The position numbers and the translations under genes are program-made. Shown in pieces: positions 6,936 to 15,551 of a stretch of DNA of 22,218 nucleotides (position 1 is the first letter of the stretch; the number at the start of each line of letters is the position of its first letter). Source of the stretch: Holophagaceae bacterium (lineage in GTDB: Bacteria > Acidobacteriota > Holophagae > Holophagales > Holophagaceae). Location of the stretch: NCBI GenBank assembly GCA_025353305.1, contig JANXQX010000126.1, forward strand, positions 1 through 22,218, written 5' to 3'. The notes under the pieces are model-generated. The model saw nothing but the letters and a program-made list of their open reading frames with translations, searched no databases and was not told where the DNA came from.

Positions 6936-7952
6936 ATGCAATTCAAGAATGTCTCGATCCTCAGCCTCAGCCATGTGGACGCCCCCCACCGGGTGACCTC
7001 TGCCGACATGTGCGCCCGCCTCGCGCCCACCCTGGAGCGCCTGGGGATGCGGCCCGACTTGCTGGAGAGCGCCTCGGGCATCATTGCGCGCCGCTACTGG
7101 GATCCTGGCGTGCAACCAAGCGAAGTGGCCGCCCTGGCGGCGGAAAAGGCCCTTGAACTTTCCGGAGTCGACCGCTCCCGCATCGGCATCGTGGTGAATA
7201 CCTCGGTCTGCCGGGACTACATCGAGCCCTCCACGGCCTGCCTCGTGCACAATCGCTTGGGGCTGCCTGCGGACTGCATGAACTTTGATCTCGGGAACGC
7301 TTGCCTGGCCTTCATGAGCGCCATGCAGGTCGTGGGCAATATGATCGAACGGGGCCAGATCGACTACGGCCTCATCGTCAACGGCGAGACCGCACGGTTT
7401 GTTCAGGAAGCCACCATCGAGCGGCTTCTGGATCCAGAGACCACGGAGGAGGAATTCCGCAGCCAGTTCGCCACGCTCACATTGGGTTCCGGCGCCGCGG
7501 CCATGGTGATGTCCCGCTCGGACCTGGCACCGGACGGCCATCGCTTCCTGGGCGTGGTCAACCGAGCCGCCACGCAGCACAGCGGCCTCTGCAAGGGGCA
7601 GGTGGACGAGATGCGCACCGATGCCAAGGCCCTGCTCATCGCCGGCCTCGGGCTCGCCACTGAGACCTATGCCGAGGCCAAATCAGCCTTCGGCTGGGAT
7701 GGGGATAACGTCGACGAATTCGTGCTGCACCAGGTCAGCGGCACGCACACCTCGCTCCTTTGCCAGACCCTGGGCCTGGACCAGAAAAAAGTCATGGCCA
7801 TCTTCCCGGAGTTCGGCAATATCGGGCCCGCGTCGGTGCCCATCGTCCTGTCCAAGGCCGCGGAATCCGGCCGCCTGAGCAAGGGCCACCGCGTGGCGCT
7901 CATGGGCATCGGGTCGGGATTGAACTGCAGCATGGCCGAAGTCGTCTGGTGA
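6936..7952 (+). CDS. oleA: OleA, head-to-head acyl-CoA condensing thiolase
   Basis: This 338-residue thiolase-fold enzyme performs the non-decarboxylative Claisen condensation of two fatty acyl-CoAs to a 2-alkyl-3-ketoacid, the first step of long-chain olefin synthesis. The acylated cysteine is Cys123 in LGNACLAFMSAM, with His265 in VLHQVS and Asn295 in FGNIGPASVP. Glu97 in DYIEPSTA lies 26 residues before the cysteine; in Xanthomonas OleA the catalytic glutamate (from the second subunit) and Cys143 have the same spacing. The C-terminus GIGSGLNCSMAEVVW matches my memory of Xanthomonas OleA almost exactly, which separates it from FabH. The ribosome site is weak. It is the first gene of a four-gene operon, with four bases before oleB. 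Confidence 0.96.
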   Translation: MQFKNVSILSLSHVDAPHRVTSADMCARLAPTLERLGMRPDLLESASGIIARRYWDPGVQPSEVAALAAEKALELSGVDRSRIGIVVNTSVCRDYIEPSTACLVHNRLGLPADCMNFDLGNACLAFMSAMQVVGNMIERGQIDYGLIVNGETARFVQEATIERLLDPETTEEEFRSQFATLTLGSGAAAMVMSRSDLAPDGHRFLGVVNRAATQHSGLCKGQVDEMRTDAKALLIAGLGLATETYAEAKSAFGWDGDNVDEFVLHQVSGTHTSLLCQTLGLDQKKVMAIFPEFGNIGPASVPIVLSKAAESGRLSKGHRVALMGIGSGLNCSMAEVVW

Positions 7953-7956
7953 CTTT

Positions 7957-8850
7957 GTGGTAGGGCTCTTCGACCCGGCGCTGTATCCCTTCGACCCCCA
8001 TCTTTTCGATCGCGGCGCAGGCCTGCGGATGCATTTTCTGGATGAGGGGAGCGGCCCGCCGGTGCTCATGGTGCACGGCAATCCATCCTGGTCCTTCTAC
8101 TACCGCAATCTCGTGCTCGCCCTGCGCGGAACCCACCGCTGCATCGTGCCTGACCACATCGGCATGGGCCTGTCGGACAAGCCGGGCGGCGAAGCCTACG
8201 CCTACACCCTGGCCCAGCGCATCGACGACCTGGAAGCGCTGGTGGCCTCACTCGATTTGCGGGAACCGCTGACCCTGGTGGTCCACGATTGGGGTGGCAT
8301 GATCGGCATGGGCTGGGCCATCCGGCATCCCGAGCAGGTCGCCCGGCTGGTGATCCTGAACACCGCGGCCTTTCCGCTGCCCGCAGGAAAGCAACTGCCC
8401 TGGCTCCTGAAACTGGCCCGCGCGCCATTGGGCGTCCTATTGGTGCGCGGCTTCAATGCTTTCGCGTGGGGAGCGGCGCGGGTGGGGTGCACCCGCCACC
8501 GGATGCCGGCGAAAGTCTCGGCCGCCTATCGCGCACCTTACGATTCCTGGGCGAACCGCATCGCCACCCTCCGCTTCGTGCAGGACATCCCGCTGCATAT
8601 GGCCGATCCAGCCTACGCGCTGGTGCATCATGTGGCGGGCAATCTGGAGCTGTTCAAGACCACACCCGCGCTCATCGTGTGGGGGGGCAAGGATTTCGTG
8701 TTCGATCAAGATTTCCTGGCCCAGTGGCGCGAGACGCTGCCAGCGGCCAAGCTACGCTACCTGGCCGACGCCGGGCACTACGTGCTGGAGGACGCCGCCG
8801 ATGAGGTGATCCCCCTTATTGCGAATTTCATTGGATCCAGCCACCCTTGA
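7957..8850 (+). CDS. oleB: OleB, beta-lactone decarboxylase
   Basis: This 297-residue alpha/beta hydrolase is of the haloalkane-dehalogenase type. In the ole pathway OleB decarboxylates the cis-beta-lactone made by OleC, giving the cis-olefin and CO2. The oxyanion segment HGNPSW is at 40-45, the nucleophile Asp111 in VVHDWGG (an aspartate, not serine), the acid probably Asp246 in WGGKDFVFD, and the base His274 in DAGHYVLED. The start is GTG at 7957, four bases past the oleA stop. By sequence alone a dehalogenase is possible; position between oleA and oleC decides the call. It is a separate protein here, unlike the OleBC fusions of some actinobacteria. Confidence 0.94.
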   Translation: MVGLFDPALYPFDPHLFDRGAGLRMHFLDEGSGPPVLMVHGNPSWSFYYRNLVLALRGTHRCIVPDHIGMGLSDKPGGEAYAYTLAQRIDDLEALVASLDLREPLTLVVHDWGGMIGMGWAIRHPEQVARLVILNTAAFPLPAGKQLPWLLKLARAPLGVLLVRGFNAFAWGAARVGCTRHRMPAKVSAAYRAPYDSWANRIATLRFVQDIPLHMADPAYALVHHVAGNLELFKTTPALIVWGGKDFVFDQDFLAQWRETLPAAKLRYLADAGHYVLEDAADEVIPLIANFIGSSHP

Positions 8851-8862
8851 TCTGGCCCGCTC

Positions 8863-10551
8863 ATGACTGATTCCCCTCCCGGATCTCAAGCTTTGAATTC
8901 CTGCAACATCGCCTCCTGGCTGCCCCGCATGGCCCGCCAGCAGCCCGACACGCTGGCGGTGGTGTTTCCCGGCGGCGTGGATTCGAAGGGCAAGCGCACC
9001 TACACGCATCTGACCTATCACCAGCTGGATCAGCGCAGCGATGAGATCGCCTTGGGGTTGCGCCGGCACGGCCTCCAGCGGGGCATGCGCACGGTGCTGA
9101 TGGTGAAGCCGAGCCTCGAATTCTTCGCGCTGACCTTCGCCCTGTTCAAGGCGGGGATCGTGCCGGTGATGATCGATCCCGGCCTGGGCGTTAGCCAACT
9201 CAAGACCTGCCTGCGGGAAGTGGAACCCGAGGCTTTCATCGGCATTCCCACCGCCCACGCCGCCAGAGTCCTGCTGGGTTGGGGCCGCGGCAGCATCCGC
9301 CACAACGTGACCGTGGGCTCGCGGTGGTTCTGGGGCGGCAAGACCCTGGCCAAGGTCGCGCCCGTGGGAATGGGTGAAGGACCCCTGCTGGAGGACACAG
9401 GGGCCGACGAGACCGCTGCCATCCTGTTCACCAGCGGCAGCACAGGCATCGCCAAGGGCGTGGTCTACACCCACGGGCATTTCATGGCGCAGGTGGACCT
9501 GATCCGCGACACCTACGGAATCCAGCCGGGCGAGATCGATCTGCCCACCTTCCCGCTCTTCGCGCTTTTCGATCCCGCCCTGGGCATGACCACCGTGGTG
9601 CCGGACATGGACTTCACACGTCCTGCCCAGGTCGATCCAGAGAAGATCCGCGCGGCCATCGAGGATTGGGGCGTGACGAACGTGTTCGCCTCGCCCGCGC
9701 TGCTCGCCACCGTGGGGCGTCATGGCGTGAAGCATGGCGTGAAATGGCCCACCGTGCGGCGCATCCTCACCGCCGGCGCGCCGGTACAGGCCACCACGTT
9801 GGAGCGCATGCACCAGATGCTTTCACCGGACGCGGAGATCCATACTCCCTACGGCGCCACGGAAGTGCTGCCCGTCACCAGCATCAGCAGCCGCGACATC
9901 CTCCGCGAGACACGCGAGTTGACCGACCGGGGGGCGGGCGTTTGCGTGGGCCGGGTGGTGGCGCCCAACGACGTGCGCATCATCGAGATCACCGACGAGC
10001 CGCTGGAAGACTGGTCCCAGGCCAGGGAGATGCCCGTGGGCAAAGTGGGCGAGATCGCCGTGTCGGGCCCCACGGTCACCGCCAGCTACTACGGGCGGCC
10101 CGAGGCCACGCACCTGGCGAAGATCCGGCGCGAGGGCGAAATCGTGCACCGCATGGGCGACGTGGGCTACTTCGACGCGGAGGGCCGGCTCTGGTTCTGC
10201 GGGCGCAAGTCCCACCGCGTGGAGCTGAGCGACATCACGCTCTTCTCGGCTCCGGTGGAGGAAATCTTCAACACCCACGTGGCGGTGTTCCGCACCGCCT
10301 TGGTGGGCGCGCTCATCGGCGGCATGAAGGTGCCGGTGCTGCTCATCGAGCGGGACCCCGACAGCAGCGCGGATTCTAATCTGCGGGACCAGGATCTCTT
10401 CGAGGCGCTCAAGGCCATGGGCGCCAACTTCGCCCACACCCGCGGCATCACGCATTTCATGGTGCACCCGGGCTTTCCGGTGGACATCCGCCACAACGCC
10501 AAGATCGGCCGCGAGAAATTGACAGTCTGGGTCCAGGGCAAGGTCTCATGA
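8863..10551 (+). CDS. oleC: OleC, beta-lactone synthetase (ANL superfamily)
   Basis: This 562-residue enzyme is of the acyl/aryl-CoA ligase superfamily. OleC uses ATP to adenylate the 2-alkyl-3-hydroxyacid and closes it to a beta-lactone, without CoA. The P-loop is LFTSGSTGIAKG (188-199), followed by YGATE (330-334), GDVGYFDAEGRLWFCGRKSH (432-451) and the C-terminal lysine region RHNAKIGREKL (543-553). The aspartate of GDVGYF binds ribose in this superfamily. The ATG at 8863 follows oleB by 12 bases, and the last four bases overlap oleD. The sequence alone would be called an AMP-dependent synthetase; the operon makes the specific assignment. Confidence 0.94.
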   Translation: MTDSPPGSQALNSCNIASWLPRMARQQPDTLAVVFPGGVDSKGKRTYTHLTYHQLDQRSDEIALGLRRHGLQRGMRTVLMVKPSLEFFALTFALFKAGIVPVMIDPGLGVSQLKTCLREVEPEAFIGIPTAHAARVLLGWGRGSIRHNVTVGSRWFWGGKTLAKVAPVGMGEGPLLEDTGADETAAILFTSGSTGIAKGVVYTHGHFMAQVDLIRDTYGIQPGEIDLPTFPLFALFDPALGMTTVVPDMDFTRPAQVDPEKIRAAIEDWGVTNVFASPALLATVGRHGVKHGVKWPTVRRILTAGAPVQATTLERMHQMLSPDAEIHTPYGATEVLPVTSISSRDILRETRELTDRGAGVCVGRVVAPNDVRIIEITDEPLEDWSQAREMPVGKVGEIAVSGPTVTASYYGRPEATHLAKIRREGEIVHRMGDVGYFDAEGRLWFCGRKSHRVELSDITLFSAPVEEIFNTHVAVFRTALVGALIGGMKVPVLLIERDPDSSADSNLRDQDLFEALKAMGANFAHTRGITHFMVHPGFPVDIRHNAKIGREKLTVWVQGKVS

Positions 10552-11540
10552 TCCTGGTCACCGGCGGCGGCGGCTTCCTTGGGGGCGCCGTGGTCCGGCA
10601 GCTGCTCGCCCGGGGCGAGCCGGTGCGCTCCCTGCAGCGCAGCGCAGCGCCCGCGCTGCGGGAACTGGGCGCGGAAGTCGTGCGAGGGGACCTCGCGGAG
10701 GCAGAATCCGTTTTTTCCGCGGCGGAGGGCTGCGATGCGGTCATCCATATCGGCGCCAAGGCAGGTGTTTGGGGTGCCTATGCGGACTATTACCGTGCCA
10801 ACGTCCTCGGCACGCGAAACGTCATCGAAGCCTGCGGCAAGCATAAAATCCGGCGCCTCGTATACACCAGCACACCTTCAGTCATCCATTCGGGCGGCGA
10901 TGTGGAGGGCGTGGATGAAAGCGCGCCGGTGGCCGCCCATTTCGATTCGGCCTATCCCGCCACCAAGGCCGAAGCCGAAGGCACGGTGCTGGCGGCCAAC
11001 GGGCCGGAACTTGCTACGGTGGCACTGCGCCCGCATCTGATCTGGGGTCCCGGCGATCCGCAGCTCGTGGCGCGCATCCTGTCCCGGGCCAGGGCAGGGC
11101 GCCTGCGCCTGGTGGGTGGCGGCGCGAAGCTCGTCGATTCGGTCTACATCGACAATGCGGCCCAGGCGCATCTGCTGGCCCTGGATCGGCTGGCGCCCGG
11201 TTCTCCCTGCGCCGGGAAGGCCTATTTCATCACCCAGGGCGAACCCATGCCCCAGCGGGAGCTCATCAATGGCATCTTGAAGGCCGGGGGATTGCCACCC
11301 TGCGGGAAATCCATATCGCCGCGAGCCGCCTACGCCGTGGGCGCCGTTATGGAAATCCTCTGGCGGATTCTAAGGCGCACCGAAGAACCGATCATGACGC
11401 GCTTCCTGGCCCGGCAACTCGCCACGGCCCACTGGTACGACATCTCCGCGGCACGCCGGGACCTGGACTACGCGCCGCAGGTCACGGTGGCCGATGGCTT
11501 GGCGCGGCTGGAAGCGCACCTGATGACGCTGGGAGGCTGA
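10548..11540 (+). CDS. oleD: OleD, NAD(P)H-dependent 2-alkyl-3-ketoacid reductase
   Basis: This 330-residue extended short-chain dehydrogenase is of the 3-beta-HSD-like type. It reduces the OleA product to the 2-alkyl-3-hydroxyacid used by OleC. The dinucleotide motif TGGGGFLGG is at 5-13, Ser108 lies in VYTSTPS, and the catalytic Tyr136 and Lys140 in YPATK. RPHLIWGPGDPQL (161-173) is characteristic of this branch. The start overlaps the oleC stop as ATGA, so translation is probably coupled. It is the last gene of the operon; no clear terminator follows in the next 150 bases. Confidence 0.94.
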   Translation: MILVTGGGGFLGGAVVRQLLARGEPVRSLQRSAAPALRELGAEVVRGDLAEAESVFSAAEGCDAVIHIGAKAGVWGAYADYYRANVLGTRNVIEACGKHKIRRLVYTSTPSVIHSGGDVEGVDESAPVAAHFDSAYPATKAEAEGTVLAANGPELATVALRPHLIWGPGDPQLVARILSRARAGRLRLVGGGAKLVDSVYIDNAAQAHLLALDRLAPGSPCAGKAYFITQGEPMPQRELINGILKAGGLPPCGKSISPRAAYAVGAVMEILWRILRRTEEPIMTRFLARQLATAHWYDISAARRDLDYAPQVTVADGLARLEAHLMTLGG

Positions 11541-11692
11541 ACCTGGACCGGCAGAACCTGATACCAAACGGGCGGTTCAGAAACGGGAAGGTCAGTACCA
11601 TATAAAAAAGCGCGCGATTCCGGGTGCTTTGATCAGGCAGATGCCCAGCCCAAAACAAAGCCAGAACCAGGAATCCCGTCGGATGAAAAAAG

Positions 11693-12998
11693 GTGACTAG
11701 CGACATTGGCGAGCATGCAAAACTGGACCTTGACCCGGATGCGGTGCTGATCGTCGATTCCAGGGGAAGAATCACCTACGCCAACAGCAATTGCGGGGAA
11801 CTCCTGGGTTGGTCTCCGGGCGAACTCCGGGGCGAGCTGGTCGAGCGGCTGGTGCCTGGGCGCTTCGGGGGCCACGCTGCCCTGCGTAGCCAGTTCATGG
11901 CAACCCCCTCGCGACGACCGATGGGCGCCGGGTTGGAGCTGTTCGCACTGCATCGGTCCTCCGAGGAGATCCCCGTCGATATCGTGCTCAATTCCGTGAC
12001 GATCGAGGGCGCGCCCCATGTGGTCATCGCGATGCGCGACATGCGCGCGTATCGCGCCGAGCTTCAAAAGCTGGCCCTGCTGTCCGTGGCCGTCGACGCC
12101 GCCGCCCAGCGGTGTGGTGATCACGGACCAGGATGGGGTGATCACCTGGGTGAATCCGGCCGCGTGCCACATGACCGGATACGCCGCCAGCGAACTCATC
12201 GGCAACCGTCCCAACCTGCTGAAATCTGGTCGCCACGATAAGAGCTTCTACGACGAGCTCTGGACCACGGTGCGGTCGGGTGCCATCTGGCAAGGTGCGA
12301 TCATCAACCGCCACAAGGATGGTTCCGAGTATCACGAGGAGCAGACCATCGCCCCGGTGCACGACCGGGCGGGAGCCATCACCCATTTCATCGCCATCAA
12401 GCAGGATGTGACCGAGCGGGTGCGGGCCGAGAACCTGCTGCGGGAGACCCGTGACGAGCTGGCCAGGCGCGTCACTGAAGTCGAGGCGCTGCACGCCCAG
12501 CTGCGCGAGCTGGCCGTCCGTGATTCGCTGTCGGGGCTTTTCAACCGGCGCTACCTCGACGAGACGCTGCCGCGGGAGCTGGCGAAGGCGACGCGCGACC
12601 GGACGAGCGTGACCCTGGTGATGATCGATATCGACCATTTCAAGCGCGTCAATGACAAGCACGGCCACACCATCGGCGATAGGATGATCGCCGAGCTAGG
12701 CGGCATTCTGCGCACGCAATCGCGGGTGTACGACGTGGCCTGCCGCTACGGGGGCGAGGAGTTCGCGGTCGTGATGCTGGCCGCGGCGCTCAAGGACGGC
12801 GTTGCCTGCGCCGAGGGCTGGCGGGATAGCTTCGGTGCCGTTTCGGTGCCGGCCGGGACCACCACCGTGCAGGCGACACTCTCCGCCGGCGTCGCAGAGT
12901 GGAGCCGCGACGAGACCGCCGATGAGCTGTTGGCACGAGCCGACTCCGCCCTTTACCAGGCCAAGCGCGCCGGCCGGAACAGGGTCGTCAGCGGTTAG
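11693..12998 (+). pseudogene. PAS-PAS-GGDEF diguanylate cyclase, frameshifted
   Basis: Two overlapping frames together encode one protein of about 434 residues. The first, from the GTG at 11693, gives a PAS domain up to codon 138 (ending ELQKLALLSVAVDAA). The second picks up at about 12108 with a second PAS (SGVVITDQDGVITWVNPAA), a short coiled linker and a full GGDEF domain. One extra base in the run at 12105-12107 (GCCGCCGCCC) explains the break. The cyclase would be active if made: GGEEF is at 12750-12764, and the inhibitory-site motif RVYD lies five residues before it (12723-12734). It would make cyclic di-GMP in response to a PAS-sensed signal. This may be a recent mutation or a sequencing error; unshifted, the first frame runs on to 12241. 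Confidence 0.8.
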
Positions 12999-13267
12999 CG
13001 TGTGGGCCTTCCCCTAAGACTCGAATCGCCTCTGAGGTGATGCGGGGCCTGATCGAACACCGGATGACGACATTGATTTTCATGGGTGACACCGGTCACT
13101 TTCGCCGCAGATGATTCGAAGGCTCCAAACCCTCGGCGACGCACCAGATCAAGGTCTTCCGCGAAATGAAGTCCAGTTTTCAAAGCGGCCGGTGAAGGAT
13201 TGGAACCACCGGTTTCCGGGTGAGGATTATCATCAGACATTGCGCTCTCGCCTTCGTGAAGGTTCGG
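12999..13267. other. Intergenic stretch with short inverted repeats
   Basis: These bases hold no convincing gene. Two palindromes are visible: GTGAC-ACCG-GTCAC at 13086-13099, and CCGGTG/CACCGG with a 12-base loop at 13189-13212. A 60-codon frame at 13111-13293 overlaps the next start and has no recognisable content. Confidence 0.5.
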
Positions 13268-13268
13268 A

Positions 13269-13273
13269 AGGAG
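13269..13273 (+). promoter_or_regulatory. Ribosome binding site of the transporter gene
   Basis: AGGAG ends four bases before the ATG at 13278. It selects that start over the longer overlapping frames. Confidence 0.75.
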
Positions 13274-13277
13274 AACG

Positions 13278-14948
13278 ATGGACTGGCTCGTAGCACTCTT
13301 CAAGGATGGCTCTGTCGCCCAGGGGCTGCTCATCCTCAGCCTGGTGATCAGCGCGGGACTATCCCTGGGCAACGTCCGCATCCGCAAGGTGAGCCTCAGC
13401 GTCGGGGGCGTGCTCTTCGCCGGGCTGCTGGCAGGGCACCTCGGCCTCAAGGTCAATTCCGAGATCATCGAATTCACCCGGGAGTTCGGGCTTGTCCTCT
13501 TTGTCTATGCCATCGGTCTGCAAGTGGGTCCCGGGATCGTTTCTTCGCTTCGGGCGCAGGGACTGACGCTCAACCTCCTTGCCGCAGCGATCGTCCTTGG
13601 GGGAACAGGAATCACCGTACTGATCGTGGTCTTTGGTGGCGCGAGTCTGCCGGTGGCTCTGGGTCTCCTGTCGGGAGCCGTGACGAACACCCCCAGCCTT
13701 GGCGCTGCGCAGCAGGCCTTCAAGGACCTGAAGCCCGTGGTGGATGACGCCCCTGCGCTCCTTGGCGTCGGCTACGCGGTGGCCTACCCGTTGGGGATCA
13801 TCGGGATCATCCTGACGATGCACCTGGTCAAGCGTCTCTTCCGGATCGACCCGGACAAGGAGGCGGAGGAGTTCGAGCGTCAGAGGACGCGGCTCATCAA
13901 GCCGATCCTGACGCGCAACTTCGAGGTGACCAATCCCAATCTAGCCGGGCTGAAGATCGACCGGCTTGTGGAGCTGGCGGGCACTGGCGTTGTCGTCACG
14001 CGAGTCTACCGGGAGGGCAGGCAGCAGGTGGCCACCCCTGAGACCACGATCCAATCGGGGGATATTCTCCACGCGGTGGGAACCGAGGCGAGGCTTGAAG
14101 GGTTCCGCGTCATCATCGGAAAAGTAAGCGACCTTGAACTGCCAGCTCTGCCCAGCCGGATCTCTTTCCGCCCGATCACCGTGACGACGAAGGAGGCAGT
14201 GGGGAAGGAGATCGACGAGCTTGAGCTGGATGAGAAATATGGGGTCATCATCACGCGGGTCATCCGTTCAGGGGTCGAGTTTTCGCCGACGAAGGGGCTC
14301 CGGATCCAGTTCGGCGACCGGTTGATGGCGGTGGGCGAAGAGCAGGCCCTCGCGCAGGCTTCGCATGAACTGGGCGACTCGGTCCGGGATCTCGAGAAGC
14401 CCCAGATGATTCCGATCTTCATCGGGATCGCCCTCGGGGTGATCCTCGGAACCTGGCCCATCTCGATCCTCGGGATGCCGGCGGCGGTGAAGCTCGGCCT
14501 GGCGGGCGGGCCGCTGGTGGTGGCCATCCTGTTGTCGCGGATCGGCAAGGTGGGGCCGTTCATCGTCTACATGCCGAACGCCGCCAAGTCGCTCTTGCGG
14601 GAGTTCGGGATCTGCCTGTTCCTCGCCTGCGTCGGTCTGAAGGCTGGCGAGAGGCTGTTCCCGATCCTGTTCTCCCATCAGGGGCTCGCCTGGGTGGGGA
14701 TGGCCGCACTGATCACAATCATCCCGCTCGTTCTCGTCGGGATCGTGGCCAGGGCGGTTCATAAACTCGACTACGTTACGATCTGCGGCCTGCTTGCGGG
14801 GAGCATGACCGACCCGCCGGCCCTCGCCTACGCTACCGAGACTTTCAAGAACGATGCCCCATCGGTGGCCTATGCCACCGTTTACCCGCTGACGATGCTC
14901 CTCCGCGTCGTTCTCGCACAACTCTTCGTGATCGTCGCCCTCCGGTGA
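13278..14948 (+). CDS. AspT/YidE-type transporter with two TrkA-C domains
   Basis: The 556-residue product has the layout of the aspartate:alanine exchanger family: about five membrane segments (residues 12-182), a soluble middle with two RCK_C/TrkA-C repeats (about 205-285 and 295-370), and a second membrane half (375-556). The halves are an internal duplication: GLLSGAVTNTPSLGAAQQAFKD (129-150) corresponds to GLLAGSMTDPPALAYATETF (504-523), and GYAVAYPLG (165-173) to AYATVYPLT (531-539). The TrkA-C domains probably sense a ligand. The family includes Tetragenococcus AspT and the uncharacterised E. coli YidE and YbjL, so the substrate cannot be named; no decarboxylase gene is adjacent to suggest aspartate. 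It lies in the inner membrane. Confidence 0.88.
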   Translation: MDWLVALFKDGSVAQGLLILSLVISAGLSLGNVRIRKVSLSVGGVLFAGLLAGHLGLKVNSEIIEFTREFGLVLFVYAIGLQVGPGIVSSLRAQGLTLNLLAAAIVLGGTGITVLIVVFGGASLPVALGLLSGAVTNTPSLGAAQQAFKDLKPVVDDAPALLGVGYAVAYPLGIIGIILTMHLVKRLFRIDPDKEAEEFERQRTRLIKPILTRNFEVTNPNLAGLKIDRLVELAGTGVVVTRVYREGRQQVATPETTIQSGDILHAVGTEARLEGFRVIIGKVSDLELPALPSRISFRPITVTTKEAVGKEIDELELDEKYGVIITRVIRSGVEFSPTKGLRIQFGDRLMAVGEEQALAQASHELGDSVRDLEKPQMIPIFIGIALGVILGTWPISILGMPAAVKLGLAGGPLVVAILLSRIGKVGPFIVYMPNAAKSLLREFGICLFLACVGLKAGERLFPILFSHQGLAWVGMAALITIIPLVLVGIVARAVHKLDYVTICGLLAGSMTDPPALAYATETFKNDAPSVAYATVYPLTMLLRVVLAQLFVIVALR

Positions 14949-15015
14949 AGGTGATGCTTCCCGAGCGCGAATAGGTGAGTTGGAACAAGAGTCCCCCGGG
15001 TGGCATCCTAACTTC

Positions 15016-15468
15016 ATGTCCACTATCGCTCATCCCGCCACCTTCGCCCGATTGCTAGCCCGCCTGGAGGCTTTGCAGCCCGAAACCCTCCGCCGCTGGG
15101 GAACCATGACGGCAGGCGAGATGGTCTGCCATCTGGCGGATGCCAACACGTCCGTGATGGATCCCAATGGCAAACGGCCTGCCCCCCGGCGGCGCCCCGT
15201 GATGAAGTGGATCGCCCTCTACTCCCCCTTCCGCTGGCCCAAGGGCTTCAAGTCCCCAGCCCGCATCGATCAGCGGAAGGAGGGTACGAAACCCAAGGCC
15301 TTCGAGGCGGATCGTCAACGCGCACTGGAAACCCTTCGCGCCCTCGTCGCTGCGCCCCCGGAAGCCTGGCCCCCCAACCACGCCGTGTTCGGAACGCTTA
15401 CCGCCGACGACTGGCGCGTGTGGGCCTTCCGGCATACGGACCATCACCTTCGCCAATTCGGATTGTGA
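15016..15468 (+). CDS. DinB-like protein, DUF1569 type
   Basis: This 150-residue protein has a DinB/YfiT-like four-helix pattern. The histidines expected to bind a metal are His39 in EMVCHLADA and His140, His143 and His144 in FRHTDHHLRQFGL, with a glutamine following as in DUF1569. Its function is unknown; related DinB-like proteins include thiol transferases. I chose the ATG at 15016 because homology-like sequence begins there (MSTIAHPATFARLL). A TTG at 14980 would add 12 residues, and neither start has a strong ribosome site. It stands 67 bases after the transporter gene and may share its transcript. Confidence 0.72.
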   Translation: MSTIAHPATFARLLARLEALQPETLRRWGTMTAGEMVCHLADANTSVMDPNGKRPAPRRRPVMKWIALYSPFRWPKGFKSPARIDQRKEGTKPKAFEADRQRALETLRALVAAPPEAWPPNHAVFGTLTADDWRVWAFRHTDHHLRQFGL

Positions 15469-15551
15469 ATACCTCTCCCGTGCCCTAGCTTCGGACTCAA
15501 CCGCACGCGCGAGAATCATAGGTTAGGCTGGACGCAATCTTCGAGGCCCCC

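Noticed and set aside
7957..8850. OleB as a haloalkane dehalogenase
   Set aside because: The fold and Asp nucleophile fit, but position inside a complete ole operon makes beta-lactone decarboxylation much more likely.
8752..9813. A 353-codon minus-strand frame inside oleC
   Set aside because: Rich in His, Gly and Arg with no motif; a typical shadow of a GC-rich gene read backwards.
12995..13477. A minus-strand frame containing GGSNPSPA, suggestive of a tRNA T-arm read as protein
   Set aside because: The DNA reads GGTTCCAATCC and lacks a full cloverleaf; no acceptor or anticodon stem could be built around it.
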